Assembly: GCA_037176885.1 (NCBI GenBank)
Contig: JAWWNJ010000201.1
Span: 62,001 to 126,000 of the forward strand
Direction: 5' to 3'
Source of the DNA: Favolaschia claudopus
Taxonomy: Eukaryota; Basidiomycota; Agaricomycetes; Agaricales; Mycenaceae
Length of the DNA stretch: 64,000 nucleotides
A program made the position numbers and the translations under genes. This document shows positions 1 through 12,664 of the stretch, piece by piece; position 1 is the stretch's first letter; each line of letters opens with the position of its first letter. A model generated the notes under the pieces. The model did no database searches. It was not told the DNA's origin and worked only from the letters and a program-made list of their open reading frames with translations.

Positions 1-2543
1 AGCACAAGCGCTATTACGTCTCGTTTACCGACGAAGCTTCGCGTTACACCGTCCCTTGTGTTGATGCACACCCAGGATGAGACGCTGGAAGCTTTCGAGA
101 ACGTAGATGTGCGCTGGGAAAACAAACACGGCATCAGAATCAAAATACTTCATTCGGACAACGGAGGTGAATACAAAAATCATGCCTTCAATAATTATCT
201 CGCCCGCAGAGGAATTGCACGCCGGTACACCGTACACGACACCCCCGAGCACAACGCATTGCGGAACGATTAAATCGGACACTTCTCGAGAAGGTCCGCG
301 CAATGTTACATGCCGCGGGACTTCCGGCGAATTTGTGGGGCGAAGCGTTGAAACACGCTGTTTGGTTGAAGAACAGGACCTCTACAAAGGCATTAGGAGG
401 CCGCACACCACAAAGAAATATTTCACAAGAGCAAACCAAACTTACGCAATATCCACGAGTGGGGTTGCAAAGTTTCGGTTCATGTTGAAGATGGCGGCAA
501 ACTTGATGGCCGCGCTCGCGACGGTCGATGGGTCGGCTATGACCAAGACTCGATTGACGGGCATCGGATTTATTATCCAGATCGGCGGATGGTTCGGACG
601 GAGAGAAAGTGTAAAATTTTGTGAAGGAAAAGAGGAGTGGATGGAATTTACAGAGTGCTGAATGAGGGGGAGAGAGTGGTTGGCAAAGACGAAGAAACTT
701 CAAAAACCATCCAGCACGCACCTTCGGAAACCCCACACACAATTCCTACCCCTTCCCGCGCACCATCCTAACCCACTCACCACTCCACCTGCTTCCCGCT
801 CCCCAAGTCCATCGCCGAAATTAGCGCCACAGGACACCAGCAGCAAAATCGACCCAAAGAATATTATCGAAGGATCGAGAACACGCCGAGCGGCTCACAT
901 AAGCCGATACATCGAAAGATCATTCGGATCTGGGAGTTCTATCAGCACAGTATTTGCATATCTTGCTGGAGGAGAATTCTCAGACCACCTACGGTCGAAG
1001 AAGCTATGGAACGGCCAGACTGGCCACTGTTTAAGGAGGCGATGGAGGTAGAGAGGGAGGCGATGAAAAGAACGGGTGCATTCGGCAATCATTTGGTCCC
1101 GAGACCGAGTGATCGGAATGTGGTCGGATCCAAATGGGCATTTGCGCATCAAACGGAAAGCCCAACGGCGAGATCGACAAGTATAAGCTCGTCTCGTTGC
1201 CAAAGGCTTCACGCAGGTTCAAGGGGTCGACTATACGAGACATTTTCCCCTACCGCCAAACTCTCCTCACTTCGGACAATTTTGTCCATTGCCGCGCGCT
1301 TTGATTGGGACATCAAAGTTTTTGATTACTCCGCTGCTTTTCTCAACGGAGAATTCGGTCCCGACGAAGAGATCTTCATGGAGCAACCACCGCATTTCAC
1401 CAACGGCAATCTAAACGAAGTCATACGGACTATGCCGAACAATCTACGGACTCAAGCAAGCCAGCAGAAAATGGTACGAGACCTTGACTGCTGCACTCGC
1501 TAAACTCGGCATCTATCCCCTACGCTCCGACTACGCTGTCTTCCGCCTCATTCGAGGGAACCAGGTCATCTTCATGGCCATCCATATCGACGACAGCACC
1601 ATCACGGGAAAATTCCCCCGCGCTGATTGATGAAATCCAGGAGGAGATTGGTCGCATCTTTAAAATCACGATGCTAGGACCGATTAGTTGGCTCCTTGGG
1701 ATGGAGGTTACCCGCGACAGGGAGAAACGCACCTTGGCGTTGTCTCAGACCACCTACATCGACTCCCTGCTACGCAAGTTCAACATGGAGAACTGTAAAG
1801 CAGTTTCAGTGCCTCTGGATCCCACAGCTCAACTTACCCGCGAACAATGCCCTACGACACCACAGGCAATTGCCGAGATTGAAGAAATATCCTTACCGCG
1901 AGTTGATTGGCGGTCTTATCTGGCTTTGCTCCACCACCCGTCCCGACACCCTTTCCCGGTTTGTCGACAACCCCGGGCTACCTCATTGGCATGCAGCCAA
2001 ACACGTACTTCAATATTTGAAGGGGACTCGACTACTCGCACTCACCTACAAGGGAGACGACTCATCGCTGGGACAGGATATTTTCGGAGATGCCGACGGG
2101 ATGACACTTGATAATCGGAAGGCGGTATCAGGTTATGTCCTCATTTTGAACGGCGCCGCCGTTTCTTGGTCTTCTAAACAGCAGAAAATCGTCTCATTAT
2201 CCACCACAGAGGCAGAGTATATTGCTCTGACCTATACTGCGAAGGAAGCCATCTGGTTTCGCGCATTCCTCACCGAATTATTCGGTCCCATCACTTTCCC
2301 CATGATTATCTACAACGATAATCAGTCGGCTATCGCTCTCGCACACGCAGAACTCGGACAATTCCACGCTAGGACCAAACACATCGACATTCGGTATCAC
2401 TTCATCCGCGAGAAGATTGAAAACGGCACTCTTGAAGTCATCTACTGTCCCACATCCGAAATGACAGCAGACGTACTCACCAAATCTCTCGCATCATACA
2501 AATTCAAGCCGATGGTTCAGGCGCTGGGATTGAGTTCGGCTTG
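1..2543 (+). mobile_element. Ty1/copia retrotransposon pol remnant (integrase, RT, RNase H), left end cut by window
   Basis: Seen: pieces of a copia polyprotein in the usual order integrase, reverse transcriptase, RNase H, spread over all three plus frames. The integrase piece has the motif HSDNGGE (about 150-170) and, after a frameshift, LWGEALKHAVWLKNRT (about 330-390). The RT has VVGSKWAF (about 1115), FDYSAAFLNGE (about 1320) and the catalytic pair in HIDDSTI (about 1582-1602), where copia normally has YVDD. The RNase H part is one clean open frame to the stop near 2543, with SWSSKQQKIVSLSTTEAEY and TKHIDIRYHFIRE. A polypurine tract and a probable LTR follow directly. Known: this domain order and these motifs define Ty1/copia. 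Inferred: an old, dead copy, because at least four frame breaks and a stop in the integrase separate the pieces. Some breaks could be sequence errors, but several lie in poorly conserved stretches. Confidence 0.9.
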
Positions 2544-2551
2544 AGGGGGAG

Positions 2552-2805
2552 TGTTGGAATAATCGGCTAAGCAAGCCGAATCATGCCGAGGCGCATCACC
2601 GCCTTCGGTACGGATCTTTACTAAGCACGCCCGAACGCGAACTTTCCAGTTTATTCTTTAGATAGTTCCTACTCATACTTGACTCAGTTTGACTCAATAT
2701 TCAAAACCTTCTAGTATATTTTGTAGAGTATAAAAGCTGTAACAATTTGCCTAGCTAATAATCAATTCTCTTCTTCTTTATCGCTCTCAAATTCGTTCTA
2801 TCTGC
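2552..2805 (+). repeat. Probable 3' LTR of the copia element
   Basis: Directly after the RNase H stop comes the purine run TTGAGGGGGAG (2541-2551) and then TGTTGGAATAATCGG, the usual start of a copia LTR. The following 250 bp are AT-rich, contain TATAAAAG (about 2728) and an initiator-like pyrimidine stretch (about 2768-2785). The right edge is not certain: no clear CA end or target duplication is visible, and the 5' LTR lies outside the window. Confidence 0.65.
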
Positions 2806-2939
2806 TAAAAGAAAATAACCGTTTGATAGATGCAAGATGAATCATATATGCTTGCTAATTCGTAAATATCGATGCAGAGATTTTTTCTAATCTCTATAGC
2901 TTGATCACAGACAAATTCTGAAATAGGGGGAATGAAGTC

Positions 2940-3630
2940 AGAGATGATCAAGCTCGAGCGCTTGAGCACCATAGCGAGCTCGCTGTAAGCGGGGCGGAAC
3001 TCGTCGGTCGCCCACTCTTCCATTGCATGAAGCTTGTCGATAGCCAGGCCAATGTTGTTCTGTTGGAATGGCACCGACTTGAGGACTTGCTCATGGAAAG
3101 CTTCACCCACGCAAGCTCGGGTGAGATAAAAGCGAAACGAAACTTGTTTAATCCGAAAACCTATTCATCGGGTATGCAATCAAGCATGGATAACATACAC
3201 TTGAACGCACCTTAAGGTTCTGCTCATGCTCGGATGACTGTGATACGAGAGCTACAGCTGGGATGCCGCGCTTGGTGACAAACCGCGAGATCCTTGGCCT
3301 GTTCCTCCATTAGAGCCACAAGAGGGCTGATGACAAATAAGTTCTTCCTGATGCTTGGAGAGTCGTTCACAGGAGACCAGTAGTAGAGCAAGGCCACCAG
3401 AATGCAAGTGCCTTGCCGCCGCCGGTGGGAACGTCGAGCAGAGGGTGAATCCCTGTTCTTGGTGGGTGCACAGGGAGGGGATGTTCCAGAGTTGACAAAG
3501 AAGTGTGTTGGTTTGCTGGACCCGCTCTAGGTCCAGGTCAAGCACCGGGCGGACGGGCATTGCGTCGTCGTCGACAGCAGAATGCGCGTCAAAATCAATG
3601 GAGTCCAAAAAAGGTAATTGTGATGGCAAA
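2940..3630 (-). pseudogene. RecQ-like DNA helicase fragment, frameshifted
   Basis: Read on the minus strand, three frames together give the N-terminal half of a RecQ-type helicase. There is a Walker A motif PTGGGKALAFWW (about 3405-3431), the block VISPLVALMEEQAKDL (about 3298-3345), then GIPAVALVSQSSEHEQNLK (about 3215-3270), an intron-like gap with GTGCG donor (about 3150-3213), and NNIGLAIDKLHAMEEWATD (about 3005-3062). The last block corresponds to motif II, where RecQ proteins have DEVH; here it reads DKLH, so the catalytic Glu is changed. The sequence stops matching soon after YSELAMVLKR, close to the copia LTR edge, so the C-terminal half is missing. Known: RecQ-like helicase paralogues are abundant in agarics. 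Inferred: a dead fragment, possibly cut by the copia insertion. Confidence 0.75.
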
Positions 3631-3919
3631 GTTGTTGTAGTTCCTATGCTCGAACGCGAGGGAAATTCACAAATTTAAAAACATAGAAGCGTATAGAGTT
3701 GCACTGTGAACACGCACATACTAAAAAACTTCTCATACGACAAGTTTGAATTTTGGCCATTCGCGTTTTTACGACTAAGTCAAAACAACCTCGGCAATTT
3801 CCGCTCCCTGCCAAAATCCTCGGATTATCCACCAGTCGCTCCGCCGCGTCGGTTTGATCGACTGTCATCAAAACCCTGCTGTGGCGGACCTGGGTTCGAG
3901 TCTACGACTTTCCCCTTCA

Positions 3920-4504
3920 TTAATTGATATCATTTTCCCTTGTCTGCCATCCAAGCGACAATTCACGGCATACTTCCCGACTATACATCCCGCTACGAAG
4001 TTCCGCTTCATATCTCAGGAACTTACTGCGTTGACTTTCTCGATGTCGATCTTCACGTCGTGGTTGATTGAGCTTCCATTCATTATCAAGTGCTTCGTCT
4101 AACGCCCGACTGTGATCTGTTGAAGGAAACAAATCTCCATATCATGATAAAATAGATGATTAAAGTATAACATACCACAATCCGGGAATGCTTCCAACCT
4201 TCGTTCACCCTGTTCTACTTTCCGTCTCAGCTTCTGCGCTCGCAACTGTTGACTGTCGTATTCTTTAATATCCAACAAATCCTCAATTTTGGCGGCGAGT
4301 TCACGTTGACGGCGGGCACGCTGAGCGACAGAACGACGTGTGTTGAAGCTGCGCTTCCTTTGGATTTAAAGCCTGAGCCAAATTCCTGTTGACATTTGCG
4401 TCGGACTCGAGATTCCTCGTTGTTTTGAGCAAGAAAGGTTCAGGTCGAGTCATAGACGGTGTTCTAGGTAACAGTGGGCGTAAATGGTGTCCAGTCGAGG
4501 GCAT
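3920..4504 (-). pseudogene. Spliced charged/coiled-coil protein, unknown, frameshifted
   Basis: Minus strand. ATG at 4504 opens 67 codons (MPSTGHHLRPLL...), then coding character continues in another frame with the charged stretch RELAAKIEDLLDIKEYDSQ (about 4225-4310). A good intron, 4117-4175 (GTATG..CAACAG, 59 bp), joins EAFPDC to DHSRALDEALDNEWKLNQ, and the frame runs to a stop at 3920-3922. The product would be a small Lys/Arg/Glu-rich helical protein. I do not recognise the family. At least one frame change lies between 4301 and 4330, so the gene is broken or the sequence has an indel there. Confidence 0.4.
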
Positions 4505-6040
4505 GGTGGTAGTGGAATTCGGGTAGAATGCAAGGAGAGCTCATGGGTGGAGTCTGGTGGAGCGGTAGGCAAGAACTCAACATCTCAACAGATCCTGACG
4601 ACATAGTGGGGCGGTTGACGGCATGATGTGCCCGTTAGCCAATACGAATGTCCGGAGACAAATTGTGTTGGCTGGTTTGTCTCGCAGGGATCGGGGGTCC
4701 TCAATTGAGAAAGCTTCATGAGAAGAGAGTCGATCATCGATCAATGATCGGCATCTTTCCTTCTCCGGCTATGTGCTCTGGCTCGCGGTGCTCGCTTTGA
4801 GCACACGCTGTTAGCTAGCTAAGTCGCTAGGAAAATCAAATCAAATAAGTCTTTGGGAAGAGGAGCCCCGGAAACTTTGGTTTCTGGGTTCTCTGTGAGT
4901 GAGGCTTCCGGATGAGCACTAACCCACAAAACCCAGGGAACGCAGAGACCGGACAGGCGGAATCCGAGAAGACGACTCCCCCAAAGAGACTTTAAGACGG
5001 AGCATGAATGGATGAAGCAGATATGGAATACGGTGCAACACAGTGCACCATGGAACACAAATACTCGGGAAAGATACTCAGAAGTTGAACGCCGCGAAGT
5101 TAACCACTGATAGAGCTTGTAAGTTCGAGGGATCACAGCGAGACAGAGATTTGTAGATCGCTACTTGACTGCCTGAAAATGAATGATCACAATAAAGGTC
5201 CCCGGAATTGTCCAGAGACTTGGAAGGCGGGGACAACTGAAGACGTGAAAGCGGCTGGGCCGGTCGGAACAAAGATTCAACACAAATTGATTATAAGTCG
5301 AACGAGAACAAGATGATCGCCGCTTTGTACCAGGAAAGGATGGGAGCTGAGCCATAGCAGAGGAGAGAACAGAGTGAAACATCCAATGAGGAGAATTCGG
5401 CAAATTGAAGCCACGAATCCATTAAATAGTAAGATACAGGTCGCTGAACCATGACATTTCCTCTGCAGAGTGATAGCAGGGAATTTGCATAGTAGTTCAC
5501 TTGCGGCCCAAAAGAAACAGGACGCCAATTTCGAACGGATAACACAGTTCGTTGAAACCAATTCAAGCGATTTTAGACACAACTGACAAATGAGCGCAGT
5601 CGAGCCAGCTCGAGACTTGCATACTGAGGTGTTCCGAATCATGACGTTGAAGTCCCACCCAACATGTGTAACCTAAACAACGAGGCGAAATTCTGGGTCA
5701 ACAAGGCGGGGATGAATGAAGGATAATTGAGGAGCAAGAGTCGATGAATACAGTTTGAATATCTGAATCCTCGGCGGATGGAAATAGATGGAAGAATTAG
5801 CAAGTCAGCGAGTGTATATAGACAAAGGGCACGTTGAATTTGAATCGACTCGTAGCGCTTGTCAAAAATCAAACGACGTAGAATCCGTGTGTGAAGAAAG
5901 AATTGCCGAATACAGGCACCTCGTAGTGGATTTTGGAAGGAAAGTAAAATGATGTAAGTTGAGACTTTGAATGAGCGAGGCGTTCATCCCAATTCGGGCA
6001 GAACACGTGATGATGATGGAATCAATTTATTAAGTAACGT
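4505..6040. other. No recognisable gene (1.5 kb)
   Basis: Several open frames of 60-120 codons lie on the minus strand (for example 4819-5136, 5277-5642, 5639-5872), but they overlap each other, lack intron signals and resemble no family I know. The composition resembles the non-coding blocks at 7.6-10.5 kb and 27-30 kb: a purine-richer plus strand, so the minus strand has few stops. I see no RNA gene. Confidence 0.5.
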
Positions 6041-6490
6041 TTCATGCCCTTTAGGGCATATGTCGCTACTGCGCCTCTGTGTAGCTAACTATAGGTACTG
6101 TGGTAGGTACGGGTAGTCGTGATGAGTAGATAGATCAACAGAGTAGGTGTGGACACGGGTACGAGTAAATGCGAGGCCATGAGAAAACGATCATGGTGGG
6201 ACAAACTTGAGAGTATGGTATGGTTCATGGGGCGAAAAGCTCTAGGAGCGGAAGTCCAGGTACGGCTGATTGTACGTGAGGGGGAAGGGGCATTAGTGTT
6301 TCTCCGGCTTTGGGCCTCAGGCCAAAAAGCCCTGGCTTTTTGGCTTTGGTACCAAGGCCAAAGCCAAGCCAAACTTTTGGCTTTTGACGGCTTTTGGCCC
6401 GGCTCGACAATCTCGCAAGCCAAAGCCAGGCCAAAAAGCCACGGCTTTGTGGACCCCCCAAGAACCCCCTCTCGGCAAGCCAATGTGGAC
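6040..6490. repeat. Palindromic GGCTTTTTGGC-type short repeat block
   Basis: A palindrome ATGCCCTTTAGGGCAT (about 6043-6058) is followed, at about 6308-6470, by a dense block built from GGCTTTTGGCC-like words in both orientations, for example GGCTTTTTGGCTTTGG and CCAAGGCCAAAGCCAAGCC. The block could fold on itself over more than 100 nt. It looks like a short palindromic repeat or MITE remnant. I see no clear outer inverted repeat or target duplication. Confidence 0.55.
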
Positions 6491-6529
6491 TTGTTTTCAA
6501 GCTCTGTATCCTCAATACTGACGATGGGG

Positions 6530-7556
6530 GTGTGTGCGGGGGACGGCCGCTCTGACCGACGAGGATGGGGCGCGGAGACGATTCTTCGTCTCCCGCCGCT
6601 CCGCGTGGGCTACAGACACGGCCGAACCGTACGCAAAGGACACCGAGGGTCGGAATGAGACCCCGAGCGACCCAGCGTAAGATGAAAAGAAAATGAGGGA
6701 ATAGCGTGAGCGATGGGCGGGTGGGTGACAAAGAAACTGCAGATGTGCGAGGGAGGAGGATGATGAGCAGTCGAGGCAGCAGCGGACACGACGGCAAGAA
6801 AAGAGAGACTTGACAGCTGTCAACGGAGATCAACTGTCAAGTCTACTCTCACACGACTACCTTGCCTATCACTCAGCCGCACTCACAAGCTCGTCACGGC
6901 TGAGCTCACAGCAAGGTAGGTCTGTGTGATCGCTAGCCCTAGAAGGAAATGAGAGAAGCTGATTTTTGGGGTGTGTGCGGGGGACGGCCGCTCTGACCGA
7001 CGAGGATGGGGCGCGGAGACGATTCTTCGTCTCCCGCCGCTCCGCGTGGGCTACAGACACGGCCGAACCGTACGCAAAGGACACCGAGGGTCGGAATGAG
7101 ACCCCGAGCGACCCAGCGTAAGATGAAAAGAAAATGAGGGAATAGCGTGAGCGATGGGCGGGTGGGTGACAAAGAAACTGCAGATGTGCGAGGGAGGAGG
7201 ATGATGAGCAGTCGAGGCAGCAGCGGACACGACGGCAAGAAAAGAGAGACTTGACAGCTGTCAACGGAGATCAACTGTCAAGTCTACTCTCACACGACTA
7301 CCTTGCCTATCACTCAGCCGCACTCACAAGCTCGTCACGGCTGAGCTCACAGCAAGGTAGGTCTGTGTGATCGCTAGCCCTAGAAGGAAATGAGAGAAGC
7401 TGATTTTTGGGGTGTGTGCGGGGGACGGCCGCTCTGACCGACGAGGATGGGGCGCGGAGACGATTCTTCGTCTCCCGCCGCTCCGCGTGGGCTACAGACA
7501 CGGCCGAACCGTACGCAAAGGACACCAAGGGTCGGAATGAGACCCCGAGCGACCCA
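6530..7556 (+). repeat. 441-bp tandem repeat, 2.3 copies
   Basis: The unit starts GTGTGTGCGGGGGACGGCC and recurs at 6530, 6971 and 7412, an exact 441-bp period; the third copy breaks off at 7556 after 145 bp. The copies are nearly identical. Each full unit contains a 10-bp inverted repeat GACTTGACAG/CTGTCAAGTC around a 17-nt loop (about 6809-6846 and 7250-7287), and a smaller stem AGCTC/GAGCT near its right part. The right part of the unit (6727-6912) returns once more at 12665-12853. The whole therefore reads as left end, right end, left end, right end, left end, 5.1 kb of other DNA, right end. Confidence 0.9.
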
Positions 7557-10489
7557 ATGGAGCGAAAGCTCTAAGAGTCGAAGACTCGCGCGAGGGAAAA
7601 GTGACGAACCCGAGATCCCAACAAGAGCTGAGCGAGAGAAATGGAATCAGGTGAGATGGACCAGATGCAGTGATTAACTGATATAAAGAGATGATGTGGA
7701 ATGGGAGTGAAGCGAGATGATCTTGATCCCAGACGAGCTCGCATGATTGGAACGGGAAATATCTATAACTTGCCGAGTAAGAATTATCTTGAGCTAATTG
7801 ACGAAACCTTCGACGTGATCGAGCTTTGCCATGTTGAGGAGAAAGCGCTGTGACAGAATGCAAACCGTGGGTGATACAGCAATGGCGAGTCGTTGATACT
7901 GAAATAAAAATTGACGGAGAAAATCTGAGGATTCCCAGCAAGATGAATAGCGCGAAATGATGAGGATCCGTTCGGGCCGAGAGGCGGATCCGGAGCTCTA
8001 GGCAGATCTCGAATTCGTATAATCGCAAGACTATCTTGCCGGTCATGAGGTCGCAGCATCTCGATTCAAGTATGAGTTCACATTCCACGCGTGATCAAGG
8101 CGCAGCAGCAGAAGAGTTTTAAGGGTTGATGATTTGCGAATATGATGCGCCGGAAATAGAATGTTGTGTCTTGACGAGTGGAGCCAGGAAGAGCATGAGC
8201 CGTAGCGGCGTAATAGGACATCAATGAGAAGTGAACGTCAAGATCACCCACAAGAACGAGGGGCAGTTGAAGTGAGGAATAGGGACGGATGTGTGAAAGC
8301 CAGGAGCTCTTGCGACTCTGTGAGATGAGATGGTCATTATTGATCGACATGGTTAGCGGATGGCCGCGAGATGTGATGCCGCATGATAGTCGTAGAATGA
8401 ATCGAGGAAACTGACGATCCTGCAGAAATAGTGAGGAAGAAAGGAGGTTGTACAGCGTCGAGTGAACGCATGCCAAATGTTGGATCGGCGAAGATACTAG
8501 AGTCCCATGAGGACAGTGCACTGCGGGGCAGTAGAATCGTTAGAGCCTGGTTGATGGCCGGCCGATTTTCTGTGGGAGAGGGTACCGGTCCATGCGAGAC
8601 GAGAGGCAAGAGGAGATTGAACATGAATGTAACAAGGTGCAGATACCGACAAAATTGTCACGGGCCTCGAGCCAGCGAATGTCAATCATCAAGATGAACA
8701 ATTGAGCTGATTCGACGCCACCGCGTGGAGAATGAGGTGCGAAGGAAAATCTGCATGATGCGGGCATCGGAACCGGTGACCCAACATCATTGCAATAGAG
8801 ATGAGAAGATGGAATCCAAGGCAGATCCAAGGCGCGCGTCACGGTAATCCAGGTGTCAGATTTTGCAACGAAGAAACAAGGTGCTGAGAAGATCGACAGC
8901 ACACGCATTGAACAGTCGAAGTAGTGTCAATAGAGAGAGACTGGGATGGGATGTGCACATGAATTGCCATGTATGCCGAAAAGGAAACGAAAAGGAAATC
9001 AGCCAACACCTCGACGCCAGTCGTATAGCCTCGAGCCATTACTGGTACAAAAGCACACGATTTCCCACATTAAATAGGACTGCTCCAGCAACCGACAACC
9101 TAAGTAGAAGAAATTACGCTCACGACGAAAAGGAGCGTCAGCGCTTGCACGGAGACTGGATAGTCAGCGAGGACAATTCTCTAGGCGCGAAATGCCTCAA
9201 CAATTGAGCAATCTCGAAAAAGATATCCCCAGCGAGTCCAGCACGGTAGCGTCGGATCGCCGGTAATGAAAGTAGAGAGGTGAGAGTGACGAATAAAGTC
9301 GTCCACAGAAATAGAACAGCACGATAGTGTGCCAGGCGTAAAATGATATGTCTCGGTGAAAGGACGTCCGTGAAGACCAGCGCATAAACAGCGAATCACC
9401 GAGAAATTGAGAGCGAAAAGAAACAGAGACAATGTGGCACAAAGCGGTGGACTAGAAAAGAACAGAAAAGATTGCGCTGAGCACGAGATGTCCCATGGAG
9501 TAAATCGTTACGATAAGGATATGGCCCTCAGAATCAGCGTGATGACCCGAGACCGAAACGGAGGTGGAATGGAAATGAAGATGTATGTAGGGAGACGAGG
9601 AAAGTGGCGATCAAAGCGATCCACAAATTACTGTGCCCGGGCGCAAAATGCCTTAGCAAATCTACCATCGCGACGGAGGCATCTCCGTGAACCCCAGGAC
9701 ACGAGCATCAACGCGTCATCAGGTTGGAGGAGAAAAACATTGAGGAAGTGGCAGAAGCAGGGAAAATAAGGTCAAAATAGAAACCAGAACGCTGGGTTGC
9801 CCCAACGATGGTTGTGCAGTGACAACAGCAAATTTTCCCCCTCGACGGAGTTATCTCCGTCGAGCCCAACATATCAGCATCAAACCACCGCCAGATTGGG
9901 GTAGAAAGAGAAAGACATCGAGGAAGGAAAGAATGAAGAGAGATGCGACGAACGAAGAGAAATGAGGTCAAATAGGAACGGAAAATTGTGTTGCCCGCGA
10001 TGGTTGTGCCCGCAGCAACAACATGTAGGAAGAACAAGAATAAATGTTAACATACGCGCCGAAGAACAGGTGAGCTTGAGGCAGTCCAGGAAAAGAGGTT
10101 GATTAGGGTTGAAGCTGCTTGAAGATGGAGTGGAGAGTGCGCAACCGCACCAGGTAGGGATGAAGGTACGCGTCCGCACCGGGTCACGATGGAGCCAAAA
10201 TGAAATGAGCGCGCAGAAGCGCGAGGAGGGATGGAGAATCAGCGCCGAAGAACACAGGGAATGCGATGATAACGAGCGCAGTTGCACAGAGATGAAAAAT
10301 CATAGCGCGAAAGAGGTGCACGGATATGCGATAAGGAAGATGAATGCAATCGTGCAAGGACAAAAGGTGGGTCAGAAAGGAGTGGATATAGTAAGCGCCG
10401 AAGCAGGAGGAGGACAAGGCTGCATATGAGAGGCACTGGGTGCAGATGTGTGTAAGCATGATGAAAACTAGTGCGAGGAGGGTGGAAGA
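7557..10489. other. Non-coding interior of the long element, no gene seen
   Basis: About 2.9 kb with overlapping open frames on both strands, none with introns, conserved motifs or family resemblance. The plus strand is rich in GATGA- and GAA-type words, which depletes stops on the minus strand and explains long spurious frames such as 7492-8088. A word built on GACGGAG..CTCCGTCGAG recurs near 9673 and 9843. I see no RNA gene. Confidence 0.5.
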
Positions 10490-10762
10490 AGGCCCCCGGT
10501 CACTACCATACAGGTCCGTAGGGTAAAATTCCCGGATTTTCGACTGATTTGCTCTATTTTTTGGCATTGATGGCGCCCTAGAGGAGTCAAAAAAGGTGAT
10601 TTTTTTCTGGAAAGTGCGGGAAACGCTTAGTTTAGAGCAGCTGCGTCGGCCCAGCTATCCAAAATCTCGCTTCCATGGCTGGTTCGCGAAATAGACCTCT
10701 GAAATTGGCCGTTGTTTTACTCTATGAAACCTACGGACCTATATGGTAGTGACCGGGGGCCT
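10490..10762. mobile_element. hAT-type MITE (273 bp, 8-bp target duplication)
   Basis: Inverted termini AGGCCCCCGGTCACTACCAT at the left and its complement at the right match over about 31 bp with one mismatch. The flanks are GTGGAAGA at 10482-10489 and again at 10763-10770, an exact 8-bp target-site duplication. Known: 8-bp duplications are typical of hAT elements. It has no coding capacity and sits inside the long non-coding element, so it arrived later. Confidence 0.88.
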
Positions 10763-10839
10763 GTGGAAGAGGTGAGGATAAGGCGTCCCGCGAATATTGA
10801 ATGCCGAAGCAAGATAGATCGAATGCATGGTATGCACTG

Positions 10840-11290
10840 GAAGATGGACAGTGTACCGCGGTAGATGATAGAGTGCCACAAGAGTGCATCGTCATGTAAG
10901 GAGAGATGGGCGGCATCCCGCGATGGATGATGGAGCACCGAAGCGCGAGATGGGGGCATCGTCATGCATGGATAGATGAGCGGCGTCCCGCGATGGATGA
11001 TCGAGTGCAGGAGCACGAGATAGAGGTGCATCGTCATGCATGGAAGATGAGCGGCGTCCCGCGATGAAGGATGGAGTGCAGGAGCACGAGATGGGGGCAT
11101 CGTCATGCATGAATAGATGGGCGGCGTCCCGCGATGTAGGATGGGGCGCCGAAGCGCGAGATGGGGGGCATCGTCATGCATGAATAGATGGGCGGCGTCC
11201 CGCGATGTAGGATGGGGCGCCGAAGCGCGAGATGGGGGGGGGCATCGTCATGCATGGAAGATGGGCGGCGTCCCGCGATGAAGATGTACA
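10840..11290. repeat. ~70-bp satellite, six copies
   Basis: The word GGCGTCCCGCGATG recurs near 10912, 10982, 11052, 11122, 11192 and 11266, a steady spacing of about 70 bp. Each unit also holds CATCGTCATGCATG and a GAGCACGAGATGGGGG-like stretch. The last units are the most alike; the first is divergent. A seventh, decayed copy may start near 10785. Minus-strand frames across it (repeats of the type MHDDAP) are products of the tandem array, not genes. Confidence 0.9.
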
Positions 11291-12664
11291 TGAATACGGA
11301 GGGCGTGGAATGGAAGCAAAACACGATGACATTAGATAATGAGATGAACATGTTACGCGTGGCGGTGGAGGACATCGATAGAAACGGCCAACGCTGGTAT
11401 ACGGCGATACCCACAGGAGAGCCCCAAAGCGGCTGCGGGGGCCAGTGGTTATGGGGGCATAAAGTACACGAATCTCCGATATGATGAACACATTAACGAA
11501 ACTGAAACACAATGTATGGCGAAGCTCAGATGTGTCAGGTCGAAACACACCTTGATGACACCCACAGCAGCAACAGTAACCTGAGACGCCAGCTGCATGA
11601 TGCATGGGAGCCGAGTGCAATGGAGAATTAGAATATCACACCTCGGTCGTCTGGCGACATCATACAAGAGCTGCAATGTTAAAATGGGAGAGCTGACAGA
11701 GCTCTCCGGGGTCCGGACAACGGGAGCCCCGAGGAGACGAAATGACAGTCAAAGATGAAATGATCATGAAAATGAAGAGATGAAACAGGCAAGGCGCTGC
11801 GAATCGCAGCCGCATCATATGAAGTGCCATAGACATCGTCATGATGGAACTAGAAAATGGACAGGCATGGAAAGAGCACCAAGACGGGTGCCCTAGTCCC
11901 CGATACAAAAGAAGGTAATGAATGAAATGAAAATATAAAGGCAAACGCCGTCTCGGCGACATCGTTCCAGGGCATCGCACCGAAATTCAAAGGAATATCG
12001 GTGAAGAGTCAGAGATAGAATCAACGAACGAGTGAGACGAGGAGAGAGCCTTCCTGAGGCAACACGAAGCGGAATAATTATGCAGGTCCGAGTGCAGCCA
12101 CGGGCCACGACCGCGAAATCCCCGTACCTCGATGCAGGAGAAGAAGGGGAGAGAAATAAAGTAAAATGCAAGGCGAATGACGTGTCAGCGCCGTCGCTCC
12201 AGGGCTTCAATGTACAACATTAAAGTGCCAGAGGGACTCCTGTGACTGACGGCCCCGAAACGGACAAGCGAAAAACAAGATTGAGACAAGTAGTGACACA
12301 CCAAATCAATGGCTTTCAGAAGACCCCATAATTTCCCGAGCTTTGAGAGATATTGACAGACGCCCTGTTTGAAATCGAGGCAATAACGCGTAGTCTCCGT
12401 CGGACAAAATCAATAAGTCGCGGAGAAGGAAGGGGAGACAACATTAGCGAGATATGGCGAGGGTATGAATAAGTAGCGTGACCTGTTAGAGCGAGCTGTG
12501 TCAGCTGAATTGAGCTTTTGGGTGTTCCATGACGCGGTAAAGGCGGCAGAAACAGCATCGTGTCCAAAGTCCGACATGAAGTCAAGACGCGCCCGACGTG
12601 AAGTCAAGGGCCGGAGTCCAAGAAGAGATGGGCTGTGAAAGAAGACTAATGAAGTCCAAATGTC
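11291..12664. other. Non-coding interior continued, no gene seen
   Basis: 1.4 kb without a supportable gene. Open frames on both strands (for example 11188-11484 plus, 11660-11980 minus) overlap and have no family resemblance. Confidence 0.5.

Noticed and set aside
3880..3930. tRNA-like T-arm text (GGTTCGAGTC) near a possible tRNA gene
   Set aside because: The flanking bases do not pair into a T stem, and no acceptor or anticodon stem can be built.
7492..8088. Long minus-strand frame of 198 codons
   Set aside because: No family resemblance, no intron signals, and the frame follows from strand composition (few stops on the pyrimidine-rich strand); similar spurious frames overlap it.
10840..11290. 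CRISPR-like array (regular ~70-bp spacing)
   Set aside because: The whole unit repeats, there are no unique spacers between short identical repeats, and the organism is a eukaryote.
10717..11620. Minus-strand frames with MHDDAP-type peptide repeats, as if a repeat protein
   Set aside because: They arise from the 70-bp satellite, whose unit length is not a multiple of three, so the frame drifts between copies.
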